Shown: positions 36,149-47,758 of the stretch, piece by piece
How the letters are laid out: every line of letters starts with the position of its first letter
Position numbering within the stretch: position 1 is the first letter of the stretch
Assembly: GCA_030549775.1 (NCBI GenBank)
Contig: CM060177.1
Coordinates: 94,546,236 to 94,610,235 of the forward strand
Direction: 5' to 3'
Source of the DNA: Tamarix chinensis
Lineage: Eukaryota; Streptophyta; Magnoliopsida; Caryophyllales; Tamaricaceae
Length of the DNA stretch: 64,000 bases
The notes under the pieces: generated by a model
The model's database searches: none
The model's input: the letters and a program-made list of their open reading frames with translations, nothing else
Told to the model about the DNA's origin: nothing
Made by a program: the position numbers and the translations under genes

Positions 36149-37639
36149 TGATAAAGTGAATATTTTCTATATTTTTGCCTCTCTTTGCCCTCACTTTGGG
36201 ACTTCATTTAATCTCTTTCACATATTTTACTATGGTTCTAGTCTATTATTTGCACTCTTGCTTTCTTGCATTTTGTGTTTCAAGAATTTCCACAAGTACG
36301 CCAAATTCGAGAAAGAAATACATGTTTTTAGAATAAAGGACCTAGCATGGAAGGCTTTGGAGGAGAGTGAGTTAACCCAACATGTTTATGGAAGAGTCTA
36401 GAATCTAAGAGCTGAATATATGCCAAGAAGTCTAAAAGAAATAAGAAGAGAGAGCTGCACAACCAGTTGCACACCCAGCTACATAGTCGTGCTGCAGTTA
36501 CCTAAGATTTTTAAAGAGAAAGAAATCGCACGGCTGTGCAGAATTATATGCGGAAGAAGTCGAGGTTCCAGACCTTCCATGGCCAAGCAGTGGGCAACTC
36601 GCACAACCGTACAAATTCATAATTTCTATCTGTTCGAGAGCTAAGATGTTGCACGGTCATGCAGCGATTGTTACTCCCATGATCGTCGTGCGCGACATGC
36701 TTGGCGTGATGGGGATTATTTAAGGCACACTTCACGGACTTTTTAAGGAGTTGGAGGAGAGATTCCAGAGCACTTTACTTTCTCATTATCGAGTAATAGC
36801 TTCATGTATTTTTTCATTAGTTTGATTTATTCAAAGATTCCAGTGCATATTCATGTATGATCAACTCGAAATCGACTTTGTTCTGCTCTGGTTTACGGTT
36901 AATTCAATCTAATTCATCTTCTTCATATTTTTGTGTTGTTGTTATGCTTATTATGTAATTTTTTTGTTGATTTTCCTTAAATATATGAGTGAGTAATCTT
37001 TTTTTCTAGGATTGAACTAGGTCCCGTTTTCGTGTTATATGATGAATTGAAGTATTATGTCATATGTTTGATTTGTCTATACTATTGCATGTGCTAGGAT
37101 TAATTGTTGTAAAGTGGATTTGATGAAATCCGACCTCCTTAGATAATATCCACAACTAAAAGGTTGAAATTATTAGAGGAAAGTAGCATGTGTATGGGAA
37201 TTAAAGCAATCACGATAGTAGATGTTTAATTTTTAGGGACTATAAAATTGGTGACACTCAATGGATTTAGTTTAATTTGTGAGTCATGAAAGTAGTCAAA
37301 AAATTAGATTAAGTAAATTCTTACTCCTTGAAAGAGGCTAATGGATATAATTAGACCAATCATTCATAGTTAATGAATTAAACAACAACATATTCGTTGT
37401 TTCATCATTGATTACTAATTTGGAGACCGAAGTTCAATCCTAGGTTTCACTCCTATTATTTTAGCATTTACAATTAGAAATTTTTTCATAATTATTCTTG
37501 GTATTCATTTGCATCTCCCTGATCCATATTGATTTAGATAGTTAAGATACTAAAGAAGTGTATTCAATTGCAAAATCCCTATGGAATACGACCTTGAAAT
37601 GCTATAACGAATCCATGCACTTACGAAAATATTCCATCA
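36149..37639 (+). repeat. Athila 5' LTR
   Basis: TGATAAAGTGAATATTTTC ... ATTCCATCA, 1,491 bp, aligned along its length with the 3' LTR. It contains TATTTAAG (36717-36724) as the likely TATA element and GC-rich palindromic phrases such as GCACGGCTGTGC (36528-36539). Confidence 0.92.
36717..36724 (+). promoter_or_regulatory. Probable TATA element of Athila 5' LTR (TATTTAAG)
   Basis: GGGGATTATTTAAGG is conserved in the 3' LTR (52332-52339) and followed by the leader. It is the only TATA-like motif at a suitable place in both LTRs. Confidence 0.6.
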
Positions 37640-37645
37640 AGTTTT

Positions 37646-37663
37646 TGGCACCATTACCAGGGA
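37646..37663 (+). promoter_or_regulatory. Athila primer-binding site
   Basis: TGGCACCATTACCAGGGA lies seven bases after the 5' LTR. It is a mutated form of the TGGCGCCGTTGCCGGGGA site that Athila elements use (complementary to a tRNA 3' end, reported as tRNA-Asp). Three G-to-A and C-to-T type changes suggest methylation decay. Confidence 0.85.
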
Positions 37664-37787
37664 CTTCAGCTAATTGATATTCTGTTATTTACTATCTAGC
37701 TAGACTAAATCTTTTAATTTCCCTTTGTTCTTTACCTTTTATATTCTCTGTTTGATAGTTTATTCTCTGCATTTTTAGGTACCTTTT

Positions 37788-38598
37788 ATGCAACGATCTT
37801 TTCGACTTGGGACTGTAGCTAAGCTAGACCTTGAGATTGAACGAACGTTGACTAGACTATGGAGGTGGATACGTGAGACAAAAGCAAGCACGTGCTCAGA
37901 GACCATGGCTAAAACTGACAGAGAGAAATAGTAACATCGATCTCTTAAAGAGTTTTCATCTCCAAATATATGCAGGACACAGTCAATTATTAGGAAACCA
38001 AACGTAGTTACTAACAATTTTGAGTTAAAGCTTGTGTTGCTCAACATGATTTAGAAAAATCAATTCAATGGTAGCCCAATGAAAAATCTGAACTTACATA
38101 TTTCCATTTTTCTTGAGTATGGTGACACTTTGAAGATGAAAAAGTGTCGGACAACCCGATCAAGCTACGATTATTTCCATTCTCATTATGGGATAAAGGC
38201 AGAGCTTGATTGCAATCACTTTCCCTTAGGTCCATTACCACTTCGGATCAACTTTCATTAGCCTTCTTAAATAAGTACTTTCCTCCATCCAAAATAGTTC
38301 AATTGAGGAACCTTTACAAGTTTCAGTAAAAAGAATGGTGAGTTACTCTATGACGCATGGGAGCGCCATAAAGATATGTTGCGAATGTGTCCACATCATA
38401 GGTTGCAAGAATGGTTGCTGGTTCACACCTTTTATAATGGCCTAAATTAAAATACTAAGTTGACTCTGGATGCAACAGGAGGAGGCACTCTCATGAACAA
38501 AAGCATACTCGAGGCCAAGCAATTGATCAAAGAGATGGCTTAGAATCATTACCAATGGTCGAGTAAGCGCTCTTCTACCAAGAAGGGTGGTAGGTATT
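37788..38598 (+). pseudogene. gag: Athila gag, first part (interrupted by solo LTR B)
   Basis: Starts with LDLEIERTLTRLWRWIRETK, then QSIIRKPNVVTNNFELK and NLHISIFLEYGDTLKM (38082-38140). The Athila gag core follows in shifted frames: SLYEAWERHKD-like text near 38345-38380, CPHHRLQEWLLVHTFYNGL (38388-38445), and KEMA then NHYQWSS (38530-38560). Reading stops at KKGGRY, where LTR B inserts; the sequence resumes in frame as D-I-D-T-L at 43179. Gag forms the particle that packages element RNA. Stops and frameshifts make it non-functional even without B. Confidence 0.88.
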
Positions 38599-38680
38599 GT
38601 AACACCCCAAAATTCGCTACTTTTTTTTTAAAGCGGAAGCAATTATAATAGAAATACTTAAAACCCGTGAATTTTGGAAA

Positions 38681-38744
38681 TGTTACCGCTACACTTAGTA
38701 CTAGACCAGTTCTCTCCGACCGTTCCAGTACCAAGTGCTAACGC
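38681..38744 (-). repeat. Conserved 3' dyad in element B
   Basis: Plus strand GTTACCGCTACACTTAGTAC, then a spacer, then CCAGTACCAAGTGCTAACG. Same imperfect inverted repeat and same distance from the TGTAACACCCC end as in D and, inverted, in A and G. Confidence 0.75.
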
Positions 38745-39334
38745 TAAAGAAAAGATTTACATTAAACTCAAATCAACAGTTCATAAAAGAACTCGAAAGA
38801 TCATACCTTAAAATCAGAGTACGCATAAACGTTTATAAACGTAATAAAATAGAAATCAGAGTGCGAAATCAAAGAGAATAAATACTCCAATACAAAGAAA
38901 TAATAGCAGGAAATAAAAGTACATAAAGAATGAAATACGATCACAACTCTCTCAAATGTAATAAAATAGAACTATAATATGGCCACAACTCTCTTAAATC
39001 TCGAGCCAAACATTCTCAACACTCAGCCCCAACTGATATCTCGCCCACCTGCACAAACCAGAAGGGCATACTACTCGTGGGAATGAGCAGCACCCAAGAA
39101 AAGGGTGATCAGTACGCTACGTATTGAGTAAGGTAACATAGCACTAAGACCGACACATAAGCACACAATCCATGCAGATTAATAACAGGCATAATCCAAC
39201 ATAGAAATATAAAGGTATATGAACAATTCAGGTAAACGTACAAAGGCCCATGAATAATTCAGATTAACTGTTTAATTAATCTCCTAGTAGAATCTGATTC
39301 ACACCATGCCTTTTATCAATCCATGTATGTACAG

Positions 39335-39635
39335 GAACACCCCACTATTATTGCCGGTGGGCCGGTCACTTGCGGGACAAATTCCACACCACTATTATTC
39401 GCCGGTGGACCGGTCTGGCTCCTGCTCACATGGGGTTCCACTGTAAGTAATTAATATCTTTTAAGTGTCTTTAACAAACTCGGGTTCGTTTTTATTGAGC
39501 TCGAGTCCCCCACTATTATTCGCCGGTGGACCGGACACTTGCGGGACAAAGTCCACACCACTATTATTTGCCGGTGGATCGGTCTCACATAGGGTAATAA
39601 CCCTAACCACTATTCCTAACCGGTGGATCGGTTGG
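39335..39635 (-). repeat. CCACTATTATTCGCCGGTGG repeat blocks in element B
   Basis: Two blocks (39335-39420 and 39505-39635) hold five units of CCACTATTATTCGCCGGTGG-type sequence alternating with GTCACTTGCGGGACAAA-type sequence. The spacer GTTCCACTGTAAGTAATTAA is the reverse complement of the spacer in A and C. Confidence 0.85.
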
Positions 39636-40222
39636 ACCCGGCTCAATAATCTTTCGCTTTAAGTGATTAATATCTTAAATATTTTATTCAAAGATTTCAC
39701 CCTGGTTATGCATGAATCAACACACATCACAAATCACAATTACCCTTTAATCACCAAATATACTTGATACGACAAAACCCTAAGCAGTTGCACCAAACCC
39801 TAATTATCCACACGAACCCTAGCTCGGTTTCCTACGTACCCATATAATGTTCCACGCACCATTTTCCCTTCAAATGTTTGATCACCCAAAACAACACTTA
39901 CATTACTTTCCTCAAATCCCAAATCAGCGTTCCATACATAAACTTCACTCTCATACAAACTTTACACATCCCTTGCAATTATTAACTTCCATGCAAACCC
40001 TAATACCACCATACCACCATTAACCATTATGCAAAACCCAAAATCTCATCATACAAAACCCTAAATTCAATCCACATAACCCAAAGATTCATTCATACCA
40101 AAACCCTAGACTCAAACCATATACAACCCAAAGATTCATTCACACAAAACCCTAAATTCAATCCATACCAACACAAAGATTCAAATCATATAAAACCCAA
40201 AGATTTTTCCACATAATACAAT

Positions 40223-40530
40223 TGATTAGATTCTCCCCTTTCATAACCACAAATTATATTCTCCCATACAAGACTATAAGTTAGATTCTCCCACATAAAA
40301 TCATAAATTAGAATCTCCCATACAAGACTATAAGTTAGATTCTCCCACATACAATCACAAATTAGAATCTCCCAAGCAAAACCATAAATTAGGTTCTCCC
40401 ATATAATATCATAAATTACATTCTCCCAAATAACGTCTTAAATTAGATTCTCCCAAACAAACAATAATTTGATTCTCCCATATAACATCATAAATTACAT
40501 TCTTCCAAATAAAACCATGCATTAGATTAT
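40223..40530 (-). repeat. 27-bp minisatellite in element B
   Basis: About eleven units of TTAGATTCTCCCACATAAAA plus seven bases, with one 25-bp unit near 40455. It follows the AAACCCTAA-rich zone (39775-40170). A and C carry a different short array at the equivalent place, so the array has expanded independently in B. Confidence 0.85.
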
Positions 40531-41037
40531 TCCTTATAAATTCATAAAATTAGGTCAACTCACTTCCCTTAGTCAAATTCTTTCCACGTCCTCCTTTTTC
40601 ATCCTTTCTCCCACATAAAATCATATCAACATCCTCACATGCATGTCTTACAGGGTCATACACAAATAATACACATGCCATACGAAAACATACTTCAACT
40701 CCACGTCATATCATATACGGCATAATTAATAATCATAAACATATAATGCATAACATACGAGGCACACAATGCACATTAGCACATAAAAGGCCTTAGCACC
40801 CCTTACCTGAAACGACACCGGTCTTGGAGCATGTTCCTACGCCTCCTTAGGGCTTTGACCAATTAATAACATACTAATAAAATAACCTTAACAAAATTCT
40901 AACTTTGCTAAAGACATAAAAATAATAGAGATATTATAACCCTTGATAATATAGGGTTAAAGACTTTACCCTAATAATAATAATGTTACTAATATAATAA
41001 TATCAAATTTAATAAAACTACTATCAATGAGAATATA

Positions 41038-41038
<1 letters not shown>

Positions 41039-41072
<34 letters not shown>

Positions 41073-41102
41073 TAAATAATAATAATAATAATAATAATAA
41101 TG

Positions 41103-41132
<30 letters not shown>
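41039..41132. repeat. (TAA)n microsatellite in element B
   Basis: A long, slightly interrupted TAA run. A separate (AAG)n run lies at 41390-41417. Confidence 0.9.
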
Positions 41133-41134
<2 letters not shown>

Positions 41135-42107
41135 CATAACAATAACATATAAGTTTTCAAATAACTAATGACTTACCATTTATTTAATATTAATAATAGA
41201 ATTAATAACCTATATAATAATATTAAAATAATAAAGATAATGATAATATTATTATTAATGGTTATAAGAACAGTAGAAATAATAATACTCAAATAAATAA
41301 GTGCAAATGTTAATACAAAATTAGGGCCTAAGACATTCCAGAATAATTAATAAAATTTTAATAATAATTATTCTAATAATTATAATAATAATAAGAAGAA
41401 GAAGAAGAAGAAGAAGAATGATAATAATCCCATAATAATTCAATTAATAACTTAAACTTCGAAACTAACAATAAAATTGTTTTATTACCACTCTCCACCC
41501 TACAAGTAAAATTCAGCATAAATTTCTCATCAAATAATAATAAAACATATTAAGAATAATAATAATGGTAATTATATGCAAATAATTGAAATAAATTAAA
41601 TCAATACTTATAATAATATGGAAAATGGTTGAGAGGGTCTAGGGTTCAACCTTAAGCTGGTGGGGATAGGTGGCACCGGCGGTGGTTCACAGCGGCGGCA
41701 GCAGTGGCCGGAAAATTAGAAGAAAGTAGAAAAAGATGGATGTTGGGAAAAAGATAGGGAGAATTGAGGTGATATAAGAGGTGTTTATTGTTGCCCAGGA
41801 GGAGAGGTCCAAAATGATGGTGGTGGTGCAGCCAAAGGCGGCGGCGCACGGCGGTTTAAGGCTTCGGGGTCAAAATTCCGGCGAAACGAACATCTAACTT
41901 TGCATGATTATTTAGGCTCGTACAAGAAGAATCGAGAGATGAAAATAGTTTAGTTAATTAGAGTAAATTTCAGGGAAGAGAATGGAATGTTTCGGTGGCG
42001 CTGAGGATGGCTGACGGCGGCGGAAGAGGCGTCTGAAGTTGGGGTGGCGACAGCTCGGGCCGAGGGTTTCGGGGAAGAACCAACTCCAAAAACTCATACA
42101 ATCTAGC

Positions 42108-42115
42108 TATTTATA
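42108..42115 (-). promoter_or_regulatory. Probable TATA box of element B
   Basis: TATAAATA on the minus strand (plus TATTTATA), equivalent in place to the TATAAATA of A and C. A GC- and CGG-rich leader follows in element direction (41650-42075). Confidence 0.65.
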
Positions 42116-43178
42116 GATTGTAGATGGTATAATAGGATTTTGGGGGTCGGCAGGAAGTTATGGGTTGTAATAATTTGGGCAGCCGCCGGCGGAAAACGGT
42201 CGACCAACGTTTGGTTTGCTCGAAATTTTGAGAGGTTGGGGAGGAGAAACGGGCGAGATTTAACGTCAAATAATTATTCCAATTTATTCCTGGAGTTAAG
42301 AGGAAGGCAATGAGACAAGAAACGGCCGGTTTTATTCATCGTAAACGGAGATGCCATTGACGGGGTCGAAGCTTGCGTCTCAGCGACGGAGGAGGAAGGA
42401 GGAAGAAGGAAGAAGGAAGGGAGGCGGTCCGGTCGGCCGGGAAAGAAAAGAAAAAGGGAAGAACTGGGCGGTTCGGGCGCGAGTCGAGGGCGTCATTAAA
42501 CCAAACGACGCGTTTCGGTGTAAACGGAGCCAAAACGCGGCGCGGCGGAGTCGGACGAAGGAGGCCGCGCGGGCGCGGGCTGGGCCGAGGGAAAGAGGAG
42601 AAAGGAGAAGAAGAAGTGGGCCGCGGCTGGCCCAGTCGACGAAAAGAAGAGGAAAAAGAAAAAGAAGAAAAAGAAAGAAAAATGAAAGGAAAAAGGAAGA
42701 AAGAAAAAGAAAAAGGGAAAAAGGAAAGGAGAAAAATAATTAGATTAGAGCCAATTAAATTAATCTGAATATTTAAGATATTTAAAAATAATAATATTTA
42801 AATAAAATAATATTTAAATCCCTTTTTAGGCTAAATTAGGATTTTTAAAAGATTTTCCATAAATTCCATTATAATTAGCAAAACACCCAAATTTTCTTCC
42901 AATTCAATTATTTATAAAATTATTATTAAATTAAAACTATTTTCTCATTCTTATTTTAAATAAAATAATTTATTTAATTAATTCCCAAATTAAAATCTTT
43001 AATTAGCTAAAATACCCAAATTCCTCCTAATTAAAATACTTATAAATTTATTCTTGATTTTCCCTAATAAATTTTCTTTTTATTTTAATCAAATAATTTA
43101 TTTAATTAATCTTTATGATAAAACCTCATTTAAATATAATATTTAGGATTAGAATTTTTTTTGGGGCATTTCAGGTAT

Positions 43179-44073
43179 GACATTGATACTTTGGATCACC
43201 TTTCTTCACATGTTGATGGATTATTTTTAAAACTTGATAAATTAAGTGTTAACACACTAACATCCTCTTATACTATTTGCGAGACTTGTGGTATTGTGCA
43301 ATATTCTCATCTGTTGAATGTCAGTCCATTACTCCTCCACCCCTGAAGCAACCCTATCAGACCACATTAATTATGTGAATAATTTCAACCAAAAGGGAGA
43401 TCCATTAGCTCCCACCTACAATCCAAGATGGTGGAATCATCCAAATCTATCATAAAAAAACCCATCACCGAATCCCATCCCTCAATCAAACTTTAGGCCT
43501 CCGAATTTTCATAACCTTAAATCACCATTTCTTAATCCTCCAAAGAAAAATCTTGAGTTAATGATGGAGAAATTCATAGCATCTCAAAACAAATAAACTG
43601 AGGATTTGAAGAACTCAGTCAAAAGCTTAAGCTCTAAGGTTGAATCCCTATCCATAGTCAATAAGATGCTGCAAAACCAAATTATCCAAGTAGCCCAATA
43701 GTCGGGATCTTCCTCTAGGCCACTCGGAATGCTTCCTGGGCAACCAAAGACAAATCCTAAGGGGTATTTTAATTCCATAGCACTTAGAAGTGGAAAGGAG
43801 TTGAAAGGTACTATTTTGAGAAAATAAATGGAAGAGGAAGGTAGAAGAGTCAAAGAAACAGAGGAAAATAATAGAGAGGTCGTAAACATTGAGAAAGAAC
43901 CACCTTAGGGAAAGATAGTGAGGTTGATGAATATGTCCCTCCGCCACCATATAAACCTACCCTACCTTTCCCTAAAAGACAAGCTAAGGCAAGATTAGAA
44001 AAACAGTTTGGAAGGTTTTGTTAAAATTTTAAAAAGATTACAAATCAATATTCCATTTGTGGAAGTCATATCT
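43179..44073 (+). pseudogene. gag: Athila gag, second part, to protease junction
   Basis: Continues the gag frame after LTR B as DIDTLDHLSSHVDGLFLKLD (43179-43238). A zinc-knuckle relic CETCGIVQYSH (43281-43313) lacks the last Cys. A Pro/Asn-rich stretch follows (FNQKGDPLAPTYNPRWWNHP, about 43384-43443). A helical region reads LELMMEKFIASQNK (43555-43596), and SIALRSGKELKG lies at 43777-43812. Stops interrupt at several points. The start at 43179 is set by the end of the LTR B target duplication. Confidence 0.85.
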
Positions 44074-47000
44074 TAAATGCCTGCTCACGCTAAATTTCTA
44101 AAAGAAATTCTTTCTAATAAAAGACGGTTAGAGAAATATGAAACATTAGCCTTAACACAAGAATGTAGTGATCTTATTCAAAATAAGCTTCCACCTAAGC
44201 TCAAAGACCCTGGATCATTTTATATTCCCTGTACTATTGGTGACATGTCCATTAACCATGCCCTTTGTGATATTGGAGCTAGTGTCAGTCTAATACCTCT
44301 TTCTGTTTGTAAGAAACTGCAAATGGGAGATTTAAATCCCACCACCATTTGCCTCTAATAAGCAGATCTGTCAGTAAAATATCTAGTAGGTATATTAGAA
44401 GATGTACCTATCTAGGTCGGTAAGTTCTATGTTTCGATTGATTTTTTTATTCTAGAGATAGAGGAGGATGCATAAATCCCTATCATATTGGAAGACCTTT
44501 CTTGGCTACTACAAGAGTTGTTATCAATGTGAAAGAAGAAAAGCTCTCTCTCAACATTGGGGAGGAGAAAGTGGATTTTGATTTACCTTCTACAGTAAAA
44601 TTTCTATTGATTGACGATACTTGTTGTAGGATTGATACGGTGGACATGATGATTCAAGAAGACCTTGCTAACTTAATCTCAAATGATCCCCTAGAGAAAT
44701 TTTTGACGAGAGATGGAGTGTTCCAAGATGGCGACGAGGAGGTAGCTGCCTATACTACTATGCTTGGAGAAAACCCTATCTATGAAAAACAACAAGGTTT
44801 AGTGGCCCTGATTATGAGAGAATTGCATGGCTCATAATGTAAAGAAAAGTTGCACCAAAGTAAGAGACAAAGCCCCTCCCTTCCTCTCTCAGGTATGAAT
44901 TTCTGGACTCCAATGGTAAATATCCTGTTATTGTGAATGCTAGCTTGAGTAAAAAAGAAGTCAAAAAATTACTTAAAGTCCTTTGGTTGCATAAAGATCC
45001 CATAGGTTATTCCATTGACAATATCAAGGGCATAAATCCTTCATTTTGCATGCATCACATTCTATTAGAAGACGAGCATAAATCCTCCATTGAACATCAA
45101 AGATGATTGAACCCAAACATGAAGGAGGTCATAAAAAAGGAAGTGCTTAAGTTGCTTGATGCAGGAATAATTTATTCTATCTTAGATAGTGAGTGGGTGA
45201 GCCCAGTTTAGATAGTACCTAAGAAGGGGGTATGACTATCATACAAAATGAACTTATCTCTAAAAGAATGGTCACCGGGTGGCATATGTGTATTGATTAT
45301 AGAAAGTTAAATAAAGCCACCCGAAAAGATCGCTTCCCCCTTCCATTTATTGATTAGATGTTGGAAAGGTTAGCTAGACACTCCTATTTTTGTTATCTAG
45401 ATGGGTCCTTAAGATTTTTTCAAATCTCCATCCACCCTAGTGATCAAGATAAAATGACATTGGAATGCCCATATGGTACTTTGGCTTATAGGAGGATGCC
45501 ATTTGGCTTAGGTAATGCTCCAGCCACTGTCTAATGCCCTATGACGTCCATATTCTCGGATCTTATCAAAAATATTATGGAGATGTTTATGGATGGCTTC
45601 TCAGTTTATGAAACTACCTTTGATGATTGTCTCAATAATCTTGCTAAGGTTTTAAAGAGATGTAAAGAAGTGAACCTCATACTCAATTGGGAAAAATGTC
45701 ATTTTATGGTACAAGAGGCAATTGTTCTAGAACACTTAATCTCTAATCTTGTGATTGAATTTGATAATGTAAAAATTGATATCGTTGCTAAAATGCCTCC
45801 CCCGACCAATGTCAAAGGTCTTAATAGTTTTCTAGGCCACGCTAGATTATTTAGGCGGTTCACTACAGATTTCTCAAAAATTTCTAAATTCTTAACCAAC
45901 TTACTTGTTAAGGATAATCCTTTTGCATTTGATCAATCTTATTCAAATGCTTTTAGCTGGTTGAAGGAAGCATTGACAACTTCCCCTGTAATGAGATATC
46001 CTGATTGGAGCCTTCCTTTCGAGGTAATGTGTGGTGCTAGTGACTATGTTGTTGGGGTTGTACTTGGATAGAGGAAATATGGAAACGTGTATGCCATATA
46101 CTATGCCATTAGGACTTTGGATGATGCTCAGATGAATTATGCCACAATCGAGAAGGAGCTCCTAGCTGTGGTGTTATCTTTAGATAAATTAAGGTCTTAT
46201 CTTTTTGGATCAAGAGTTATTGTGTTCACTGACCATGCAGCTCTTAGGCATCTCTTGGCTAAGAAATATGCGGAACTCAGGTTGATTAGATGAATACTTC
46301 TGTTGTAAGAGTTTGATTTAGAGATAAAGGACAAGAAAGGTGCTGAAAATGTAGTGGTAGATCACCTTTCCAGACTTAGGCAAGAGATGCACAAAGAAGA
46401 AAGGGATTAAAGCCTAATTGATTATTCATTTCCTGATGACAATCTTTTTACCGTTGAGAGCCTCCAAGTCCCATGGTTCGTAGATTTATTAATTATATTG
46501 TTTGCAGGGTATTGCCGGAAGTCTGTCTTATCAACAACGTAAGAAATTCCTTTTTGATGTCAAATAATAATTCTGGGACGACCTTTACCTTTACAAGCAT
46601 GTACAGATGAAGTCTTTTAGCGATGCATATTCGAGGATGAAATTCTTGATAACGTATCCCATTATCACTCATCACCGTATGGGGGTCATGCTAGCACATT
46701 CAAAACATCTGTAAGGGTACTTCTCGCAAGATTTTACTAGCATATGCTCTTCAAAGATGTGAGGAGTTATGTACTAGCATGTGATCGTTTCCAAAGAACC
46801 GAGAATATCTCAAGAAGAAATAAAATGCCTTTAAATAACATCTTTCAAGTGTAGTTATTTGATGTGTGGGGGGTTGATTTCATGGGACCTCTTCCATCAT
46901 CCCACAAAAACAAATACATACTAGTCATAGTGGATTACGTCTCAAAATGGGAAGAGGCATTAGCATCTCCAACAAATGACGTGAAGGTAGTAGTTAAACT

Positions 47001-47758
47001 ATTTCATAAGGTTATTTTCCCCTGCTTTGGAGTCTGGAGAGCTGTGATCAGTTATGGGGGATCTTACTTTGCCAACAAGGTCCTAAGCAAGCTTTTGAGG
47101 AAATATGGTGTGGCTCACAAAATAACTACACCATATCACCCTCAAACGAGTGGTCAAGTGGAGATCACAAACATAGAGATAGAAGGAATCCTGGAAAAGA
47201 CAGTGTCTAAGTCAAGGAAAGATTGGTCCTCCAGGCTAGATGACATTATTTGGGCTTACCTAACAATTTACAAGACCCATATAGGCACAACACCATTCTA
47301 TTTGGTATATGGAAAGTGATGTTATTTACCAGTAGAGGTCGAATACAAGACGCATTGGGCCATTAAGATTATTCATCTGGGTTTGAAGGTGGTAGGGGAG
47401 TGGAGGATGCTTCAACTCAATGAGCTCGATGAGTTGCGATTAGATGCTTATGAAAATGCCAAAATATATAAAGAAAGAACAAAGAGATCGCATGACAAAC
47501 ATATTCTCTGAAAAGAATTTAGAGAGGGAGAGTTGGTACTCCTATTTAACCCCTATCTAAAGCTTTTTCTACGAAATCTACACTCGAGATGGTTGTAACC
47601 ATTCCAAGTAAGCAAGGTGTATCCCTTTGGATTAGTTGAAGTATGTAGTGAATCTACGGGATCTTTCAAAGTAAATGGGAAACGATTGAAACATTATGTT
47701 TCCAGATCTCCAATCGAGAAGCTGGGCACCTTTGCCCTTCTTTACATACCATCTATTT
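44074..47758 (+). pseudogene. pol: Athila pol, broken (protease-RT-RNase H-integrase)
   Basis: Protease: DPGSFYIPCTIG then DIGASVSLIP, an active-site relic with Leu to Ile (44077-44358). RT: NMKEVIKKEVLKLLDAGIIY (45118-45177), then frameshifts, the YGTLAYRRMPFGLGNAPAT region (about 45472-45528) and FMDGFSVYE (45586-45612). The second catalytic Asp is Gly. RNase H: LPFEVMCGASDYVVGVVLG, then NYATIEKELLAVV and VFTDHAALRHLLAKK (46015-46270). Integrase: [11 protein letters not shown] (first Asp kept), VISYGGSYF (second Asp changed to Tyr, codon 47053-47055), TSGQVEITN (Glu kept), and a C-terminal tail ending FALLYIPSI then stop near 47758. It is preceded by gag and followed by a non-coding spacer and a third ORF. 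Confidence 0.92.

Larger units (their letters stand above)
38599..43173 (-). mobile_element. Element B: giant solo LTR, 4,575 bp, nested in Athila gag
   Basis: On the plus strand it runs TGTAACACCCCAAAA ... TTTTGGGGCATTTCA. The 5-bp duplication GGTAT is perfect (38594-38598 and 43174-43178), and removal of B plus one copy restores the gag frame across the junction. In element orientation (minus) it has a purine/pyrimidine tract (about 42640-42740), a TATA box (42108-42115), a coding-free leader, ATT microsatellites (41039-41132), an ACTGGTCTCACC-like region near 40840, a 27-bp minisatellite, AAACCCTAA units, two GATCCACCGG repeat blocks and the 3' dyad (38681-38744). A solo LTR is the product of LTR-LTR recombination; no internal domain is present. 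Confidence 0.9.

Noticed and set aside
36420..36735. Small open frames on both strands in the Athila LTR
   Set aside because: The region is LTR, and the equivalent 3' LTR copy does not keep the same frames.
40966..41160. Leu/Ile-homopolymer frame on the minus strand
   Set aside because: Translation of a TAA microsatellite.
42351..42768. Two overlapping 130-codon Lys/Arg/Glu-rich frames
   Set aside because: Purine-rich strand of the LTR B tract; both frames open at once, as expected from low-complexity sequence without stop-forming bases.
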